DNA of 64,000 nt from Rhinopithecus roxellana (GCF_007565055.1 NC_044552.1:39216069-39280068), one strand, 5' to 3'. Positions 37,751-48,646 are shown, counted from the stretch's first letter. The notes: generated by a model not told the origin, from the letters alone. Made by a program: numbers and translations.

Positions 37751-38589
37751 GTTAAGAAGGATAATTAATATAATAGAACTTTGTATAAGGATATAAGGAT
37801 CAACTAATCTCATAAGTTCAATTTCTCTGTCAGGAATAATTTGTCTCACAGGATTGCATATAATGGGCACTAAAAAAAAACTGAACTGAAAATATCAAAA
37901 CACCCTGTAAACGTGAAAACTACCCCCCCCCCCCATCCTTTCTCTCTAGATGATAAACAGCTAAAACTGTGCAGCATTACATATCCTACATGAGCATCTT
38001 TTGGAACTAACAGACACAGGAGCCCAGTGATAGACTGCTACGAGACACAGGAGTTTCTAGTATATCTTCCTTCTTCAGTCTCATATTCAGTTTCTATTCC
38101 ATATGCTTTCATATGCAGTACTCGCACAGAAAAATTGAGTTTAAAAAAAATTATTTGCAAAAACAGTCCCTAAAGTACACTGCAAATGTGCCTATCAGAT
38201 TATCCTTAAGCCCTGAGAAATGGCACATAGCACACTTACTTTTCCAACACTAAAACACTGTTGTTTTTACTCAAACTTTATAATAGAGTTGCTTAATGGT
38301 TAACTTTTGAGATATGTGGAAGATTTTGGCACCAATTACACTCCTAACAGTAAGAGGTAAGTGTATTTGACAAAGATGTCAAAAAATAAGCACCTCCCTT
38401 AAAAATCAACACTCCCAGTCGAGTCACATTTTAGAAATATTAAAGCTTATGAGAATTCTGTATTAAACAATTTACAAAATATCTGATGGGTTTAAAAACA
38501 CAGTTTACGTGACCAAAAAGAAAAAGGAATGGGGGACTTACTGTAGGCATGTAAAAAAACAGATGAATTTGGAGTTTATAAAGGGTGTT
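37751..38589. other. Unassigned intron sequence
   Basis: Apart from the C-run, nothing recognised. Confidence 0.5.
37923..37934 (+). repeat. Homopolymer C12
   Basis: Twelve consecutive C in AT-rich surroundings. Confidence 0.95.
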
Positions 38590-38712
38590 TCACCTGTGTT
38601 AGCTCACTTTTTTTTTTCTCACAATTACCCTCCAAGACAAGTATTCTGCCTCTACCAACTAAGACTGGCTGAAGATCACAAATCCAGTAAACAACAGGCT
38701 TTGATCCCAGAT
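38590..38712 (+). mobile_element. Possible MIR fragment
   Basis: 'cacaattaccctccaagaca' and 'actggctgaagatcacaaat' are MIR-like. Weak. Confidence 0.45.
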
Positions 38713-39059
38713 AGCTGATAACCTGAATTATTCAGGCCATTTAGATATACTATGTTTTAATAAAAATCCTCTCATTTTAGTGTCTTAGTTTTTTCATTAG
38801 TAAAAGATCTCTATCTCCTAAAACACTAAAATATTGTGAAATTACTGAAAAGTTGTAAACATAGCAGTCAGGGGACTTACATGGTCATTAAGTTTTCTTG
38901 GAGACTGATGACTTTTAACACTCAGTTAAGAAATTCTTCGTTTAAAAGAAAATCTTAGGTAGATGGATAAGCAACTATAACAGACAAATATATATGCAAA
39001 TTGGTGGGAGGGAACCAAAGACATCTGAGCAGACTTCAGAACTACAGTTTGAAAATCAC
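38713..39059. other. Unassigned intron sequence
   Basis: Nothing recognised. Confidence 0.5.
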
Positions 39060-39215
39060 TAATTTCCTCCAAATCCCTCATTTTTCAGGTGAGGAACTGA
39101 AGTCCAGAGGGGTTTCTTGAACTGCCCAAGGACACACTACTATTTAGTGATACAAGCTGGGACTAAATCTGAGGTCCCCCGACACCTGGTCCAGAGTTCT
39201 TTCTACTATACAACA
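39060..39215 (+). mobile_element. MIR fragment
   Basis: 'tttcaggtgaggaactgaag' followed by 'cttgaactgcccaaggacac'. Confidence 0.85.
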
Positions 39216-39327
39216 AGGAATATACAAATAAAAGTTTATCATAACTAACCCACAAGGCCTCCACAATGTGTATGTCACAGTGAACTGTGTTGTGAAATAT
39301 TAATATCTGCCTATGCCAAACCACAAT

Positions 39328-39520
39328 GGGAGCAGTAAAGAGCTAGGCTCTGGAGTTAAATTATAGGCTCTAACACTTACACATGACCTTGGGCAAGTTA
39401 TGCCACCTCGCTGCCTCAGTTTCCTCATCTCCAAAATGGAGATTAAAATTACTTCTCTCCTAGGTTACATAAAATATGTAAAGCCCTTAGGAAAGTGCCT
39501 TATACATATTAGGCATTTAG
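39328..39520 (+). mobile_element. MIR
   Basis: 'gctaggctctggagttaaat', 'ccttgggcaagttatgccac', 'tcagtttcctcatctccaaa'. Confidence 0.9.
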
Positions 39521-39850
39521 TTTGTGCCAACCATGATGACAAACTCAAGCAAAAGCAAAGCTTCTTGAAAATACATCACAAAAGATTATTGTTAAACATG
39601 TATATCCTCAAAGAATGTTATGACTAATAAAGACTAATATGAATACAGTGAAACATATAGAATTCAGTCATAAAACCACTACAGCATTTAAATCGCAAAA
39701 ATACATTTCAAGATTTTTTAAATGGTTTATATTTGTATGTTATTTTAGTAAATATAGTCACATAAATTATTTCAATTTACTGTCCTGTGAATTCAACAGC
39801 ATCTTTTCAGTAACTCCTACCTACTATACACCAAACAGTGTACTATTTTC

Positions 39851-40438
39851 TTTTTATTTTGAAACAGGGTCTCTTTCTGTTGCTCAGGATGGAGTACAGT
39901 GGCACAATCTCAGCTCACTGCAGTCTCCATCTCCTGGGCTCAAGCAATCTTCCCACCTCAGCCTCCCAAGCAGTTGGTACTACAGGCACGAACCACCAAG
40001 CTCAGCTACATTTTTTTTTTTTTTTTTTTGAGATGGAGTTCTGCTCTGTTACCCAAGCTGGAGTGTAACGGCACAATCTTGGCTCACTGCAACCTCCACC
40101 TCCAGGGTTCAAGCAATTCTGGTGCCTCAGCCTACTAAGCAGCAGGTACACGCCAAGACATGCAGCTAATTTTTGTATTTCTAGTAGAGACAGGGTTTCA
40201 CCATGTTGGCCAGGCTGGTCTCAAACTCCTGATCTCAGGTGATCCACCCGCCTCGGCCTCCCAAAGTGCTGGGATTACAGGTGTGAGTCACTGCACCCGG
40301 CCCAGCTAATTTTTGTTTTAAATTTTTTGTAGAGACCAGGTCTCATTATATTGCCCATCACTCTTAGGCTCAGGCAATCTGGACGTGTCTTAGCCTCCCA
40401 AAGTGCTGGTATTACAGGCATGAATCACAGAGCCAGCC
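39851..40438 (-). mobile_element. AluJ-class SINE interrupted by an AluS
   Basis: Outer halves 39,851-40,010 and 40,303-40,438. The outer target duplication is ACTATTTTC (39,842-39,850 and 40,439-40,447). Confidence 0.9.
40011..40302 (-). mobile_element. AluS-class SINE inserted in the AluJ
   Basis: 20-T tail to 'ctgcacccggcc', with duplicated CAGCTA(CA/AT) of the host Alu on both sides (40,003-40,010 and 40,303-40,310). Confidence 0.93.
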
Positions 40439-40756
40439 ACTATTTTCATGTTCATTATCTTATTTAACCTTCACCACCCATTAACTATGGGCCAGATATT
40501 TTCAAAGGGAGAACTACAGTACAAAAAAGCCTGACAGACCCATTCTAGAAAGTAAGAGCCTCATTAGTATAACCTATTCAGTGGGAATATGTTTGGATAA
40601 ATGAGATACAATGGAAAGAACACATCAAGTGCCCAAGAAAATGTTGGTTCTCCCTTAGCAGTAGTATGGGGTTGTTTTCTGTAGAAAATATATTGTGACC
40701 AGATCAAAAAAGCACCATTACTGTGACTTAAAATAATATTTTGTGTGTGTGTTTGG

Positions 40757-41043
40757 TTTTTGAGACAGAGTCTCGCTCTGTCACCCAGGCTAGAGTGCAG
40801 TGCACGATCTCGGCTTATAGCAACCTCCGCCTCCTGGGTTCAAGAGATTCTCCTGCCTCAGCCTCCTGAGTACCTGGGACTACAGGCATGCACCACCATA
40901 CCCTGCTAATTTTTTGTATTTTTAGTAGAGATGGGGTTTCACCATGTTGGCCAGGCTGGTCTCCAACTCCTGACCTCAAGTGATCCGCCCACCTCCGCCT
41001 CCCAAAGTGCTGGGATTACAGGCGTGAACCACCACACCCCGCC
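40757..41043 (-). mobile_element. Full-length AluS-class SINE
   Basis: Target duplication of TGTGACTTA type at 40,722 and 41,044. A (TG)n stretch adjoins the T-tail. Confidence 0.93.
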
Positions 41044-41224
41044 TGTGACTTACAATATTAGTTGTAAAAGAGAACTGTCTTCAGTAATAGTGCCTATTAT
41101 ACACCATCTATGTTGTTACACAAAATTTGCTGAACAACTTCTGCAGGTCACTCTTCAGTGGAGGCTGCAGGTAGATGTGACAAAACCAATTCAATATAAA
41201 AATGTTTGTAAAGACGACAATTTT

Positions 41225-41420
41225 TAAACGTAATTCTCATTTGATGCCACCAACAGTCCAATGAGAAGGTGGGATGAGGCTGGGTACTAATTCTATTTTA
41301 CTGATAAGGAAATTGAGGCTCCGATATTAACAAGTTAAATACCTTAACTGAAATGACAAAATGTGGCAGAAAAGGGCAAAAGCTAGGTTTACAGAATTGT
41401 GTCTTAGTGCTCTGTTCACC
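41225..41420 (+). mobile_element. MIR fragment
   Basis: 'ttttactgataaggaaattg' in MIR context. Confidence 0.7.
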
Positions 41421-41484
41421 AACCCACAGAACATCTCAGAACATTATTATCACTTCTAGATTATCCAATAAACTTAAGGCTACA

Positions 41485-41690
41485 GCAGCTAATAGTTACT
41501 GAACTGCACCCAACATATCACATGAGTTATTTAAATTAACCTCTTATGAACCTAGAAGCAGAAGCCATTGCCATCTTCATCTTATAAATGAGGAACCGAG
41601 TATTCTTAGGAAGATTAAATAATTTGTCCCAAATCACATGGCTAGGAAGCAGCAGAGTGAGAACTCAAACCAAGTGTCTATTAGAGCCTC
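41485..41690 (+). mobile_element. MIR
   Basis: 'tcttataaatgaggaaccga', 'cccaaatcacatggctagga' and 'agcagcagagtgagaactca'. Confidence 0.85.
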
Positions 41691-42088
41691 AATAAAATAT
41701 TTTACCCACTTCAGTATAAACTTAATAATGCATGTAGCTATTTTTCATTATTTAAGTAAACTGTAAGTAAAATCAGTCTTTAACATTGTAATACATAATC
41801 AGATTCCTGATGGATTTCACTATTCAACCTCACCATAAAATAAAATCAGTGTAATTTCAACACAAATATTCAATCTCCTGATTTTACTGACACAGACTAA
41901 TGCTTTACAGTCACCCTCACCAAAAGATAATTTTCTTCCAAGGGAACCAAAACTCAAGCTGCTAAAGATTTCTATCCAAAGCAGAATTTTAAATTATCAG
42001 TGGCTTACATGGGAAAGTCACTTGCTGGCCTTATTCCAGGTATCTCACTTATTATTTAGACACATAAACAGTATTTTGTCACTGTTTT
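41691..42088. other. Unassigned intron sequence
   Basis: Nothing recognised. Confidence 0.5.
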
Positions 42089-42101
42089 AAAGTATATTTC
42101 T

Positions 42102-42393
42102 GGCCGCGCGTAGTGGCTCACACCTGTAATCCCAGTACTTTGGGAGGATGAGGTGCGTGGATCACTTGAAGTCAAGAGTTCAAGACCAGCCTGGCCAACA
42201 CAGTGAAACCGTGTCTCTACAAAAAATACAAAAATTATCTGGGCATGGTGGAATGTGCCTGTAATCCCAGCTACTCAGGAGGTTGAGGCGGGAGAATCGC
42301 TTGAACCCAGGAGGCTGAGGTTGCAGTGAGCTGAGATCACGCCATTGCATTCTAACCTGGGCAACAAGAGCGAAACTCCGTCTCAAAAATAAT
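42102..42393 (+). mobile_element. Full-length AluS-class SINE
   Basis: Flanked by AAAGTATATTTCT (42,089-42,101) and AAAGTATTTCT (from 42,394). Very short tail. Confidence 0.93.
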
Positions 42394-42726
42394 AAAGTAT
42401 TTCTGATATTGCAATGTGGTTAACTGTCCTAAAACTATATATTACAAGTTCCAATAAGGCTAACAGTAGGGTGACATTATTATGTGGTCCCAATTCGAAC
42501 ATTTTTGATAGTGAAAGGGGTTCTATTAAATTAAATAATTGTGCTGGAACAATCAGGCTTTATACCATGAGTGTCTCAGAAAAATTAAGATATTATGGTC
42601 ACCCATAAAAGCACCCCATTCTGATTCGTACATTATGAGCTATTCTCTCCATCTGATTTAACTCGTGGGCTTTAAGTTATTGTTCCAGATCTAACCATTA
42701 TATTCAGCCTTAAGACCAAGAGCATC

Positions 42727-42894
42727 TTTTTTTTTTTTTTTTTTTTAAGAGACAGGGTCTCCCTCTGTAGCCCAGGCTGGAAGGCCTGGCCTGACCATGA
42801 TTCACTGCACCCTTGAACTCCTGGGTTCAAGAGATCCTCTGGCCTCAGTCTCCCAAAGTGCTGTGATTACAAGCATGAGCCAACGTGCCTGACT
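42727..42894 (-). mobile_element. Single-monomer-length Alu
   Basis: About 145 bp plus a 20-T tail. It begins like the right-monomer end and finishes with left-monomer sequence ('gtgctgtgattacaagc'). The flank CAAG(A/G)GCA is duplicated (42,717 and 42,895), so it was inserted as a short unit. Confidence 0.85.
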
Positions 42895-42904
42895 CAAGGG
42901 CACC

Positions 42905-43547
42905 ATTTTACAGACATCAGGCCAGGGTTAAGGGTGCTACCACTACCTATGAAAGTTGTTTGTTCTTTTAGTTTTATTTTCATATTTGACTTTATATACA
43001 CTTGCTTAAAAAAAAAAAAGATGCACATATTTCAAGGAAAGCAATTTCGTGAAACATCTATTACCTAATTTCACTTATCTCTCCAAAAGACTTGGATAAC
43101 CACAAAACTAGTTCTAAAATGTCCTAATGCTCAAGAGTTATAATTTTTCAAATCGCTTTATTACATGAAAGGTTAAAAAAGAAAACAAAACTTGAATAAA
43201 AGAGCTGGAAACTTCTCACTGAAAACCAACCAAAGTAGTAAAAGATAAAAACCAAAAATCACAAATAGTACCATAATGTTTAAAGAAAACTCCAGTTAAT
43301 ACTGTCATAGCTCTTTGTATCTGGCATTACCCGTACAACCTAGGAGACAAAAGAACGTTTTGCTTTAATTTGTCAAGATGTAAATAAGTACTAACAGACC
43401 CAAGGTCTGAACTGCAGTATTTGAATGAAAGGCATTATTTGAATAGAATTACAATTCCCTAAGGCAATAAATGTTCCAAAGAGCTGGCTTCTCTGATTTA
43501 AAACTCAACCATATCAAGACTCGGAAGGACTCTCAAAATCTAAACTG
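42905..43547. other. Unassigned intron sequence
   Basis: Nothing recognised. Confidence 0.5.
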
Positions 43548-43775
43548 TAGACCTGTGCTGTCCAACGCAGTAGCCACCACTGGCCACATGTTGGTATTTA
43601 AACGTAAATCAATGTATTAATTAATTTACGAAACAAATTAAAAATTAACTTCCTCAGTGACACTTATCATATTTCAAGTGCTGAAGAGCCACTGTGCCTA
43701 GGCTACCACTAGTGCCTAAAGGCACAAATTATGGAACATCTCCATCAAGGCAGAAACTGCTACTGAAAAGTGCAG
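43548..43775. mobile_element. Small DNA-transposon relic, 'tgtccaatatggtag' family
   Basis: 'ctgtgctgtccaacgcagta', 'gccaccactggccacatg', 'atttcaagtgctgaagagcc'. Same family as 25,178-25,362. Confidence 0.65.
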
Positions 43776-44317
43776 CCTAGACTTAGGCACACTTCGCTCC
43801 AATGTCCCGAATATCCTGAGATAAGAAACTTCCAATAGGACAATGAAGTGCATTCCATTCTAGAAAAGTACTCTCACGAACTGTTTCTCATAGTCAAATT
43901 CAGCCTCTATGAAACATTCACCAGAAATTCCCCAAGTTCTGTCCTTCAAGTAAATCTTTGCAGGGCGAATTTAATTCCTCTTCCAAAGTCTGCCCTTCAC
44001 AAATATTAAGACCCCAGGTCCTCTCCTTCCAAATACATACATACATATACACACTATACATACATATATACACATATATACACACACATTTCTTTCTACC
44101 GAAATAATTTAACATTTCTATTAACCTCGTGGAGAAATGCTAATTTATCCACGTGTACAGTAATAACATGTCCAGGATCGTCTGAGTGTCAATATTACAT
44201 ATCACTGTCTTCATAACTTCACTCTCACTTGTGAGACCAAATGTCCTCATTCTCTGAGAAGATAAAGTCACAGTCATTCTGAACTCCTAAAACATGGAGA
44301 GCAAAATCAGAGCTAAA
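43776..44317. other. Unassigned sequence with a microsatellite
   Basis: (AT/AC/ACAT)n tract at 44,033-44,090; otherwise nothing recognised. Confidence 0.55.
44033..44090 (+). repeat. Imperfect (ACAT/AC/AT)n microsatellite
   Basis: 58 bp of alternating purine-pyrimidine units. Confidence 0.9.
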
Positions 44318-44480
44318 ATGTACTGAGCAGCACCTGGCGTTGTTCTAAGCGTTTAACGTGTATTTTCTCATATAATCCTCACAATTCTGAACTAGGCTAT
44401 AAGATCGCCATTTTACAGACCAAAACAAGGCAAAGACAAGCTACATAATTTCCCCAGGGGCCACAGACGTGAGCTCACCC
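44318..44480 (+). mobile_element. MIR beside the CpG island
   Basis: 'cctggcgttgttctaagcgt', 'ctcatataatcctcacaatt' and 'ccattttacagaccaaaa' are MIR landmarks. Confidence 0.85.
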
Positions 44481-45040
44481 CACAGAGAACACAGCGGATT
44501 TTTCCTCTTTCTGGATGCTACACTCCCACTAACTACCTAACTCTTCTCTCGCCGTGCCATAAAGCAACAATTTCCCGCTTTAATGATTCCCCCGGCAACC
44601 CCCAACACTACCTAGACGACCCGCGCACCCCGCTTCTTAGCACAGCCCAATCCCCCTCACCCCACGCCCACCCGCCAACAGGGAGGAGTCGAGAGGCAAC
44701 TCCACAATCGGCAGCGGAACCAGGGCGCTGCGCCCGGTCAGCGCCTCCCACAGCCGCCCTCCCTTCAACACTCCCGCTTAGACGCCGAAGACCCAGGCGG
44801 CCGCCCTAGAGCCGGGACCAGGGCGTGGCCGGCGCGGGGGCCCAGAGACGCTTGGATCTCCGCGCTGCGTCCCTCCCGGTTCTCAGACGTCTCCCCCGCC
44901 GCACCCCCGCACCGCCCCCCGCACGCCCCACAACCTCTGCTTTAAGAACCCTTGTAGGCACGGCTGCGCTTCCTGCGAGGAGAATGTGGGGGGTGGAGAT
45001 GGTGCGGTTTCTGCTGCTGCGGCCCGGGACACGCTTGGAA

Positions 45041-45060
45041 AGGGGCGGGGTGGGGGGGGC
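45041..45060 (+). promoter_or_regulatory. GC box merged with a potential G-quadruplex
   Basis: G-runs of 4, 4 and 8 separated by single bases (45,042-45,059) contain both a GGGGCGGGG box and enough G3 runs for an intramolecular quadruplex on the plus strand. For SUPT3H this is the non-template strand's complement. Confidence 0.5.
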
Positions 45061-45122
45061 AGAGAGTGTGGAGTGTAGAAAGGGAAAAGGTGACTCGGCT
45101 GTGTGGCGGGGGTAGGGGGTGC

Positions 45123-45131
45123 AAGATGGCG
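45123..45131 (+). promoter_or_regulatory. YY1-type site
   Basis: AAGATGGCG on the plus strand matches the YY1 promoter motif. In human promoters this motif usually sits just downstream of the start in the sense direction. Here it points away from SUPT3H. Confidence 0.5.
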
Positions 45132-45211
45132 TGAGATCCACTCTCGGTGAGGCGGGGGTTGCGAAGACCGAGGAGTTAGCGATACGGACGCCCCCAGCAC
45201 TGGCAGTGCGG

Positions 45212-45221
45212 GCGCATGCGC
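45212..45221. promoter_or_regulatory. NRF1 binding site
   Basis: The palindrome GCGCATGCGC matches the NRF1 consensus exactly. NRF1 sites of this kind lie close to start sites in CpG-island promoters. Confidence 0.75.
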
Positions 45222-45262
45222 GCTCGGCCAGGAGGCGCGCGGTCTCCCATCCCGGGCGAGCT

Positions 45263-45270
45263 ACTTCCGC
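45263..45270 (-). promoter_or_regulatory. ETS/GABP-type site
   Basis: ACTTCCGC on the plus strand reads GCGGAAGT on the minus strand, the core ETS (GABPA/ELK) promoter motif. It lies just upstream of the presumed SUPT3H start, beside a GC box. Confidence 0.65.
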
Positions 45271-45280
45271 CACGCTCGCC

Positions 45281-45291
45281 GGGGGCGGGGC
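45281..45291 (+). promoter_or_regulatory. GC box (SP1/KLF type)
   Basis: GGGGGCGGGGC, a strong GC-box match, 11 bp from the ETS site. A second box lies at 45,041-45,050. Confidence 0.65.
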
Positions 45292-45720
45292 GTTGTGCGT
45301 GGCCCTCTGAGCCCGGAGAGGGCAGCGCTGAGCCACGCGGCGGCGCTTAGAGCTGGGGACTCTGGGAGCGGTGTGGGGATGATCTGAGATCGCTCAGGCT
45401 TGATCAGGGTGCAGGCTTGAATTCTTTAGGAATTGGGCCCGAGAGGGATAGGATTTTTGACGGATTCGGTGACCGGCACTCGAAGTTGATTTTCAACTCC
45501 AGGGAAGAGATTCACCGTTGTAAGCTTCTTTCCAGGAATTGGAGTGAACGGGATATTAGCGGGATTGCGCGTTTAGAATAGTGAAGGGAAACGGAGAGGT
45601 CTGAACGCTCCCCCCAGGGTCGCAGTGCGGGCGTGTGGACGTGGAACCCTTTCTGGGACAGCGAAACCAGCTCTTCCTCCGCTCCCGCGCGCCATCACTC
45701 CCTACCCTGACCTCTCACAG

Positions 45721-46741
45721 AATCTGTTTCATTAATCTGCAGTTAATGTTTTTCCCCAACTCATGTAACTAGACGCAGGCGTTCAACTACCATGTTTTGT
45801 TATTGAAAACTTGTTCTACTTGATGGCTTTTTTTTTTTTTTTTGGACGATTCTGTGTTTAGATTTTGGCCTGTTCCTCATTTTAAAATCTTGCACCCCCA
45901 GTATTGAACTGTATGTACATCCTGTCCTGCCACATTTGATTGATACAGATGTAGTTCTTTAAAAAACACAGTAGTCGCAAGACAATGCTGTCAGTCTTTC
46001 ACTGTTTATATTATATGAAGTCTTATTTCTATTTTAACATTCTTATTGGTTGCTTAGAGAAGAAAACTGGTTATCCATGCTCACCTGCACACCTGTGACG
46101 TCCAATACTATAAAATACTGTATTTTATAGGGATTCAAGTATTAACCCTCACCAAGTCTTTTTAAGCATCACTGCTTCAGTTATTTTCTTGCCTGTACAT
46201 ACTGTGAGTTCTGAAATAATCCCTTCCTCCTATTTGCTTAAATTGTTTAAAATAGCAACTTATTTAGTTATTTCCTCTGTGGATTGTAGTTGAGTCTGCT
46301 AATGTTGTGTTTATTCTCTTTAATCTCCCCAACGCTTCAATATTTTCCAAATACCTAAAATTCCAAAAGAATAAATATATTTAGGATGTGAGAGTTCAGC
46401 ACAATGTGTAAATCAGGGATCAATTCATCGCTGAGCAAGTGTGCAGTATAAGGGAAAGTAATAGTATCGTAATAACTTCTTACATTGGAAGACTGGTTGA
46501 AAAGCTATTTTGAGTACATTAACCAAGAAATTAGTTAACAGAAGATTAAGAGAAAAATTGGTGTTCATATCTAAAGAAACATAAAAGTAGATCATTTCAA
46601 TTAAAATTATGTTTAGTTAAAGTTGTCATAGAAGTTCCTGCACTGGAGTTTCACCTGCCTCAGATGAGTACCTGTTTGACCCAGTTTATCAGGATAGAAT
46701 CCAGATCATCTTACTCTAGGATACTGGTGTCCAGCCTGCAT
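45721..46741. other. Right shoulder of the promoter, unassigned
   Basis: CpG density falls quickly. A run of about 20 T (45,828-45,843 region) and AT-rich sequence follow. No exon or repeat recognised. Confidence 0.5.
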
Positions 46742-46754
46742 AAAATCACACACA

Positions 46755-47104
46755 GGCCGGGCGCGGTGGCTCACCCCTGTAATCCCGGCACTTTGGAAGG
46801 CCGAGGCGGGCGGATCACAAGGTCAGGAGATGGAAACCATCCTGGCCAACATAGTGAAACCCTGTCTCTACTAAAAATACAAAAAATTATCCGGGCAACA
46901 TAGTGAAACCCTGTCTCTACTAAAAATACAAAAAATTACCCGGACATGGTGGCACGCGCCTGTAGTCCCAGCTACTTGGGAGGCTGAGGCAGGAGAATCG
47001 CTTGAACCTGGTAGCCAGAGGTTGCAGTGAGCCGAGATCATGCCACTGCACTCCAGCCTGGCAACAGAACTAGACTCTGTCTAAAAAAAAAAAAGAAAAG
47101 AAAA
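46755..47104 (+). mobile_element. AluSc/Y-class SINE with internal 49-bp duplication
   Basis: Complete Alu in the 13-bp duplication AAAATCACA(C/G)ACA (46,742-46,754 and 47,105-47,117). A 49-bp unit is present twice (46,847-46,895 and 46,896-46,944), making the copy longer than normal. Confidence 0.95.
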
Positions 47105-47117
47105 AAAATCACAGACA

Positions 47118-47790
47118 ACAAAAGTTAATGAGAGTGAGACATGGAGAAGGGAAACTGAGTTAAGGCATTGATACAGTAAGTTTAAAAATTTTATTCTTAG
47201 GAAACTGAATTGTGCTGTTGGCAGAGATCTGAGTTTTAAAGTCACATTAGTTAACCAGGTTCCTAGCTCCTGGAATGTCTTAAAATCCATTTTTGAAAAT
47301 CTGATTTAGCCATAATTTTGCTCATAGTTTGAGACCATTGCTATATACAAAGGGCCAAAAATATTTTTCCATTACAATCATATCAAGTATCCTAAACTAT
47401 CAATGGTACTAGGGTATCTTGATTATAACAAAGCTAGAACAGCAAAGCTGTTGGTGAAGTTAAGGTTTTGATGACTAACACCTCTCAGAAAAACAAGTGA
47501 TTTCCAAGGCATCTGGGGAAAACACATCAGGAGACGAAGTTAATTTATCACTCCACAAAAATGTCTCCATGACCTGGACAAAATTCTTAAAGAAAAATGA
47601 AGCATTGTAAGTGTAGACTTTTACATTCCTCTGGCATGTAACATTCACATAGACTCACTAGTGCAAAGAGAAAGTGCATGTATCTAAGTAAAAGTGCTCA
47701 TGGGCATCTTAAAATGATTAGATAGTAAGCCCACATTCTCAAAAGAACAGCAGAAGTCATGGCTAATATGGAACCATCTCTCTGATTCCA
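47118..47790. other. Unassigned sequence
   Basis: Nothing recognised. Confidence 0.5.
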
Positions 47791-47802
47791 TGGAAGTGAT
47801 TT

Positions 47803-48099
47803 ATTTTTATTATTATTTTTTGAGACAGTCTCATTCTGTCACCCAAGCCGGAGTGCAGTGGTGCGATCTTGGCTCACTGCAACCTCCACCTCCCCGATTC
47901 AAACTATTCTCCTGCCTCAGCCTCCTGAGTAGCTGGGATTACAGATGTGCACCACCATGCCCAGTTAATTTTTGTATTTTTAGTAGAGACGGGGTTTCAC
48001 CATGTTGGTCAGGCTGGTCTCAAACTCCTGACCTTGTGATCTGCCTGCCTTGGCCTTCCAAAGTGCTGGGATTACAGGCATGAGCCACTGCACCTGGCC
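47803..48099 (-). mobile_element. Full-length AluS-class SINE
   Basis: (TTA)n-decayed tail; flanks AAGTGATTT / AAGTGGTTT. Confidence 0.93.
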
Positions 48100-48111
48100 A
48101 GAAGTGGTTTC

Positions 48112-48424
48112 TTCTCATGTGGATGCCACAATAACAGTTCAGGTGACCTGGAAGTTCTTTGTCGTTTTGAGATTCATAACTCTTACTTGTTAGGATACTT
48201 GTGGGGCCTTTTTATTTTGTATCAATTATTTCGTCCTTTGCTATATTTGCCTTCTATTTTTAATGCTTAGGTTATCACCATGGAAATAAACTGGGGTAGA
48301 CTGCATATTGTTTAGAACTGTATATTGCAATTGTTGCTAGATTCGTTTTCTGATGTTGAGAACTGTTTTCCAATTGCATTCTCAAAAGTATCTTGTTTTA
48401 TGTTTAGAGCAAGTCATTCTTACC
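48112..48424. other. Unassigned sequence
   Basis: Nothing recognised. Confidence 0.5.
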
Positions 48425-48555
48425 AAAAAGATTACTCAGCCGGGTAGTACCTGAGCAAGTCACTTAACATCACTGGACTCCAGTTTTTTATCTGTAGAAT
48501 GAGATGATAGAACCAAATAAACTAAAACCTTACAGCTCTGAAATTCTATGTTCCT
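48425..48555 (+). mobile_element. MIR fragment
   Basis: 'gagcaagtcacttaacatca' and 'ttatctgtagaatgagatga'. Confidence 0.8.
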
Positions 48556-48646
48556 TCAAAATGGGAATAGCCAAAGGATGGATCCTAAAGTTGTGCAGAA
48601 TAATTTCAGCATTTGTGCTACAAAAATCACAAAAGTATTCAGGGCT

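Larger units (their letters stand above)
39805..40520 (+). mobile_element. MIR split by a nested Alu pair
   Basis: Left piece 39,805-39,850 ('ctactatacaccaaacagtg') and right piece 40,439-40,520 ('ttatcttatttaaccttcac') are the two sides of one MIR, interrupted by an AluJ. Confidence 0.7.
1..45300 (-). other. SUPT3H: 5' part of the SUPT3H transcription unit, almost all intron
   Basis: Inferred from the coding exon at 32,436-32,536 and the CpG-island promoter to its right. Transcription would start near 45,100-45,300 and run leftward past base 1. The non-coding first exon should lie inside the island; candidate minus-strand donors of GTGAG type occur near 44,656 and 44,471, but none is convincing. 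The roughly 12 kb between the island and the coding exon is intron 1, unless a further untranslated exon was missed. Left of 32,434 the sequence is the next intron; I saw no second coding exon in 1-32,430. Human SUPT3H spans several hundred kb with very large introns, which agrees. Confidence 0.75.
44560..45720. promoter_or_regulatory. SUPT3H: CpG-island promoter of SUPT3H, possibly bidirectional
   Basis: A sharp change from AT-rich intron to dense CpG sequence, richest at about 44,690-45,400, and the only such island in the window. No TATA box is evident. GC boxes, an NRF1 palindrome, an ETS site and a YY1 site lie within about 250 bp of each other, the usual layout of a housekeeping promoter with dispersed starts. 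Its position 12-13 kb upstream of the first SUPT3H coding exon, in the right orientation, makes it the SUPT3H promoter. Open frames of 60-176 codons on both strands here follow from GC-rich, stop-poor sequence and are not called as genes. The exact start site is not visible. Confidence 0.85.

Noticed and set aside
39639..40138. Overlapping plus-strand frames of 76-130 codons
   Set aside because: They translate the nested inverted Alus.
44471..44660. GTGAG-type minus-strand donors as the end of SUPT3H exon 1
   Set aside because: The matches are weak (GGG before the donor) and several compete, so exon 1 was not drawn.
44806..45336. 176-codon minus-strand frame and several other frames in the CpG island
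   Set aside because: GC-rich sequence has few stops. The translations are low-complexity Pro/Arg/Ala/Ser and overlap on both strands. The SUPT3H start codon is in the downstream exon.
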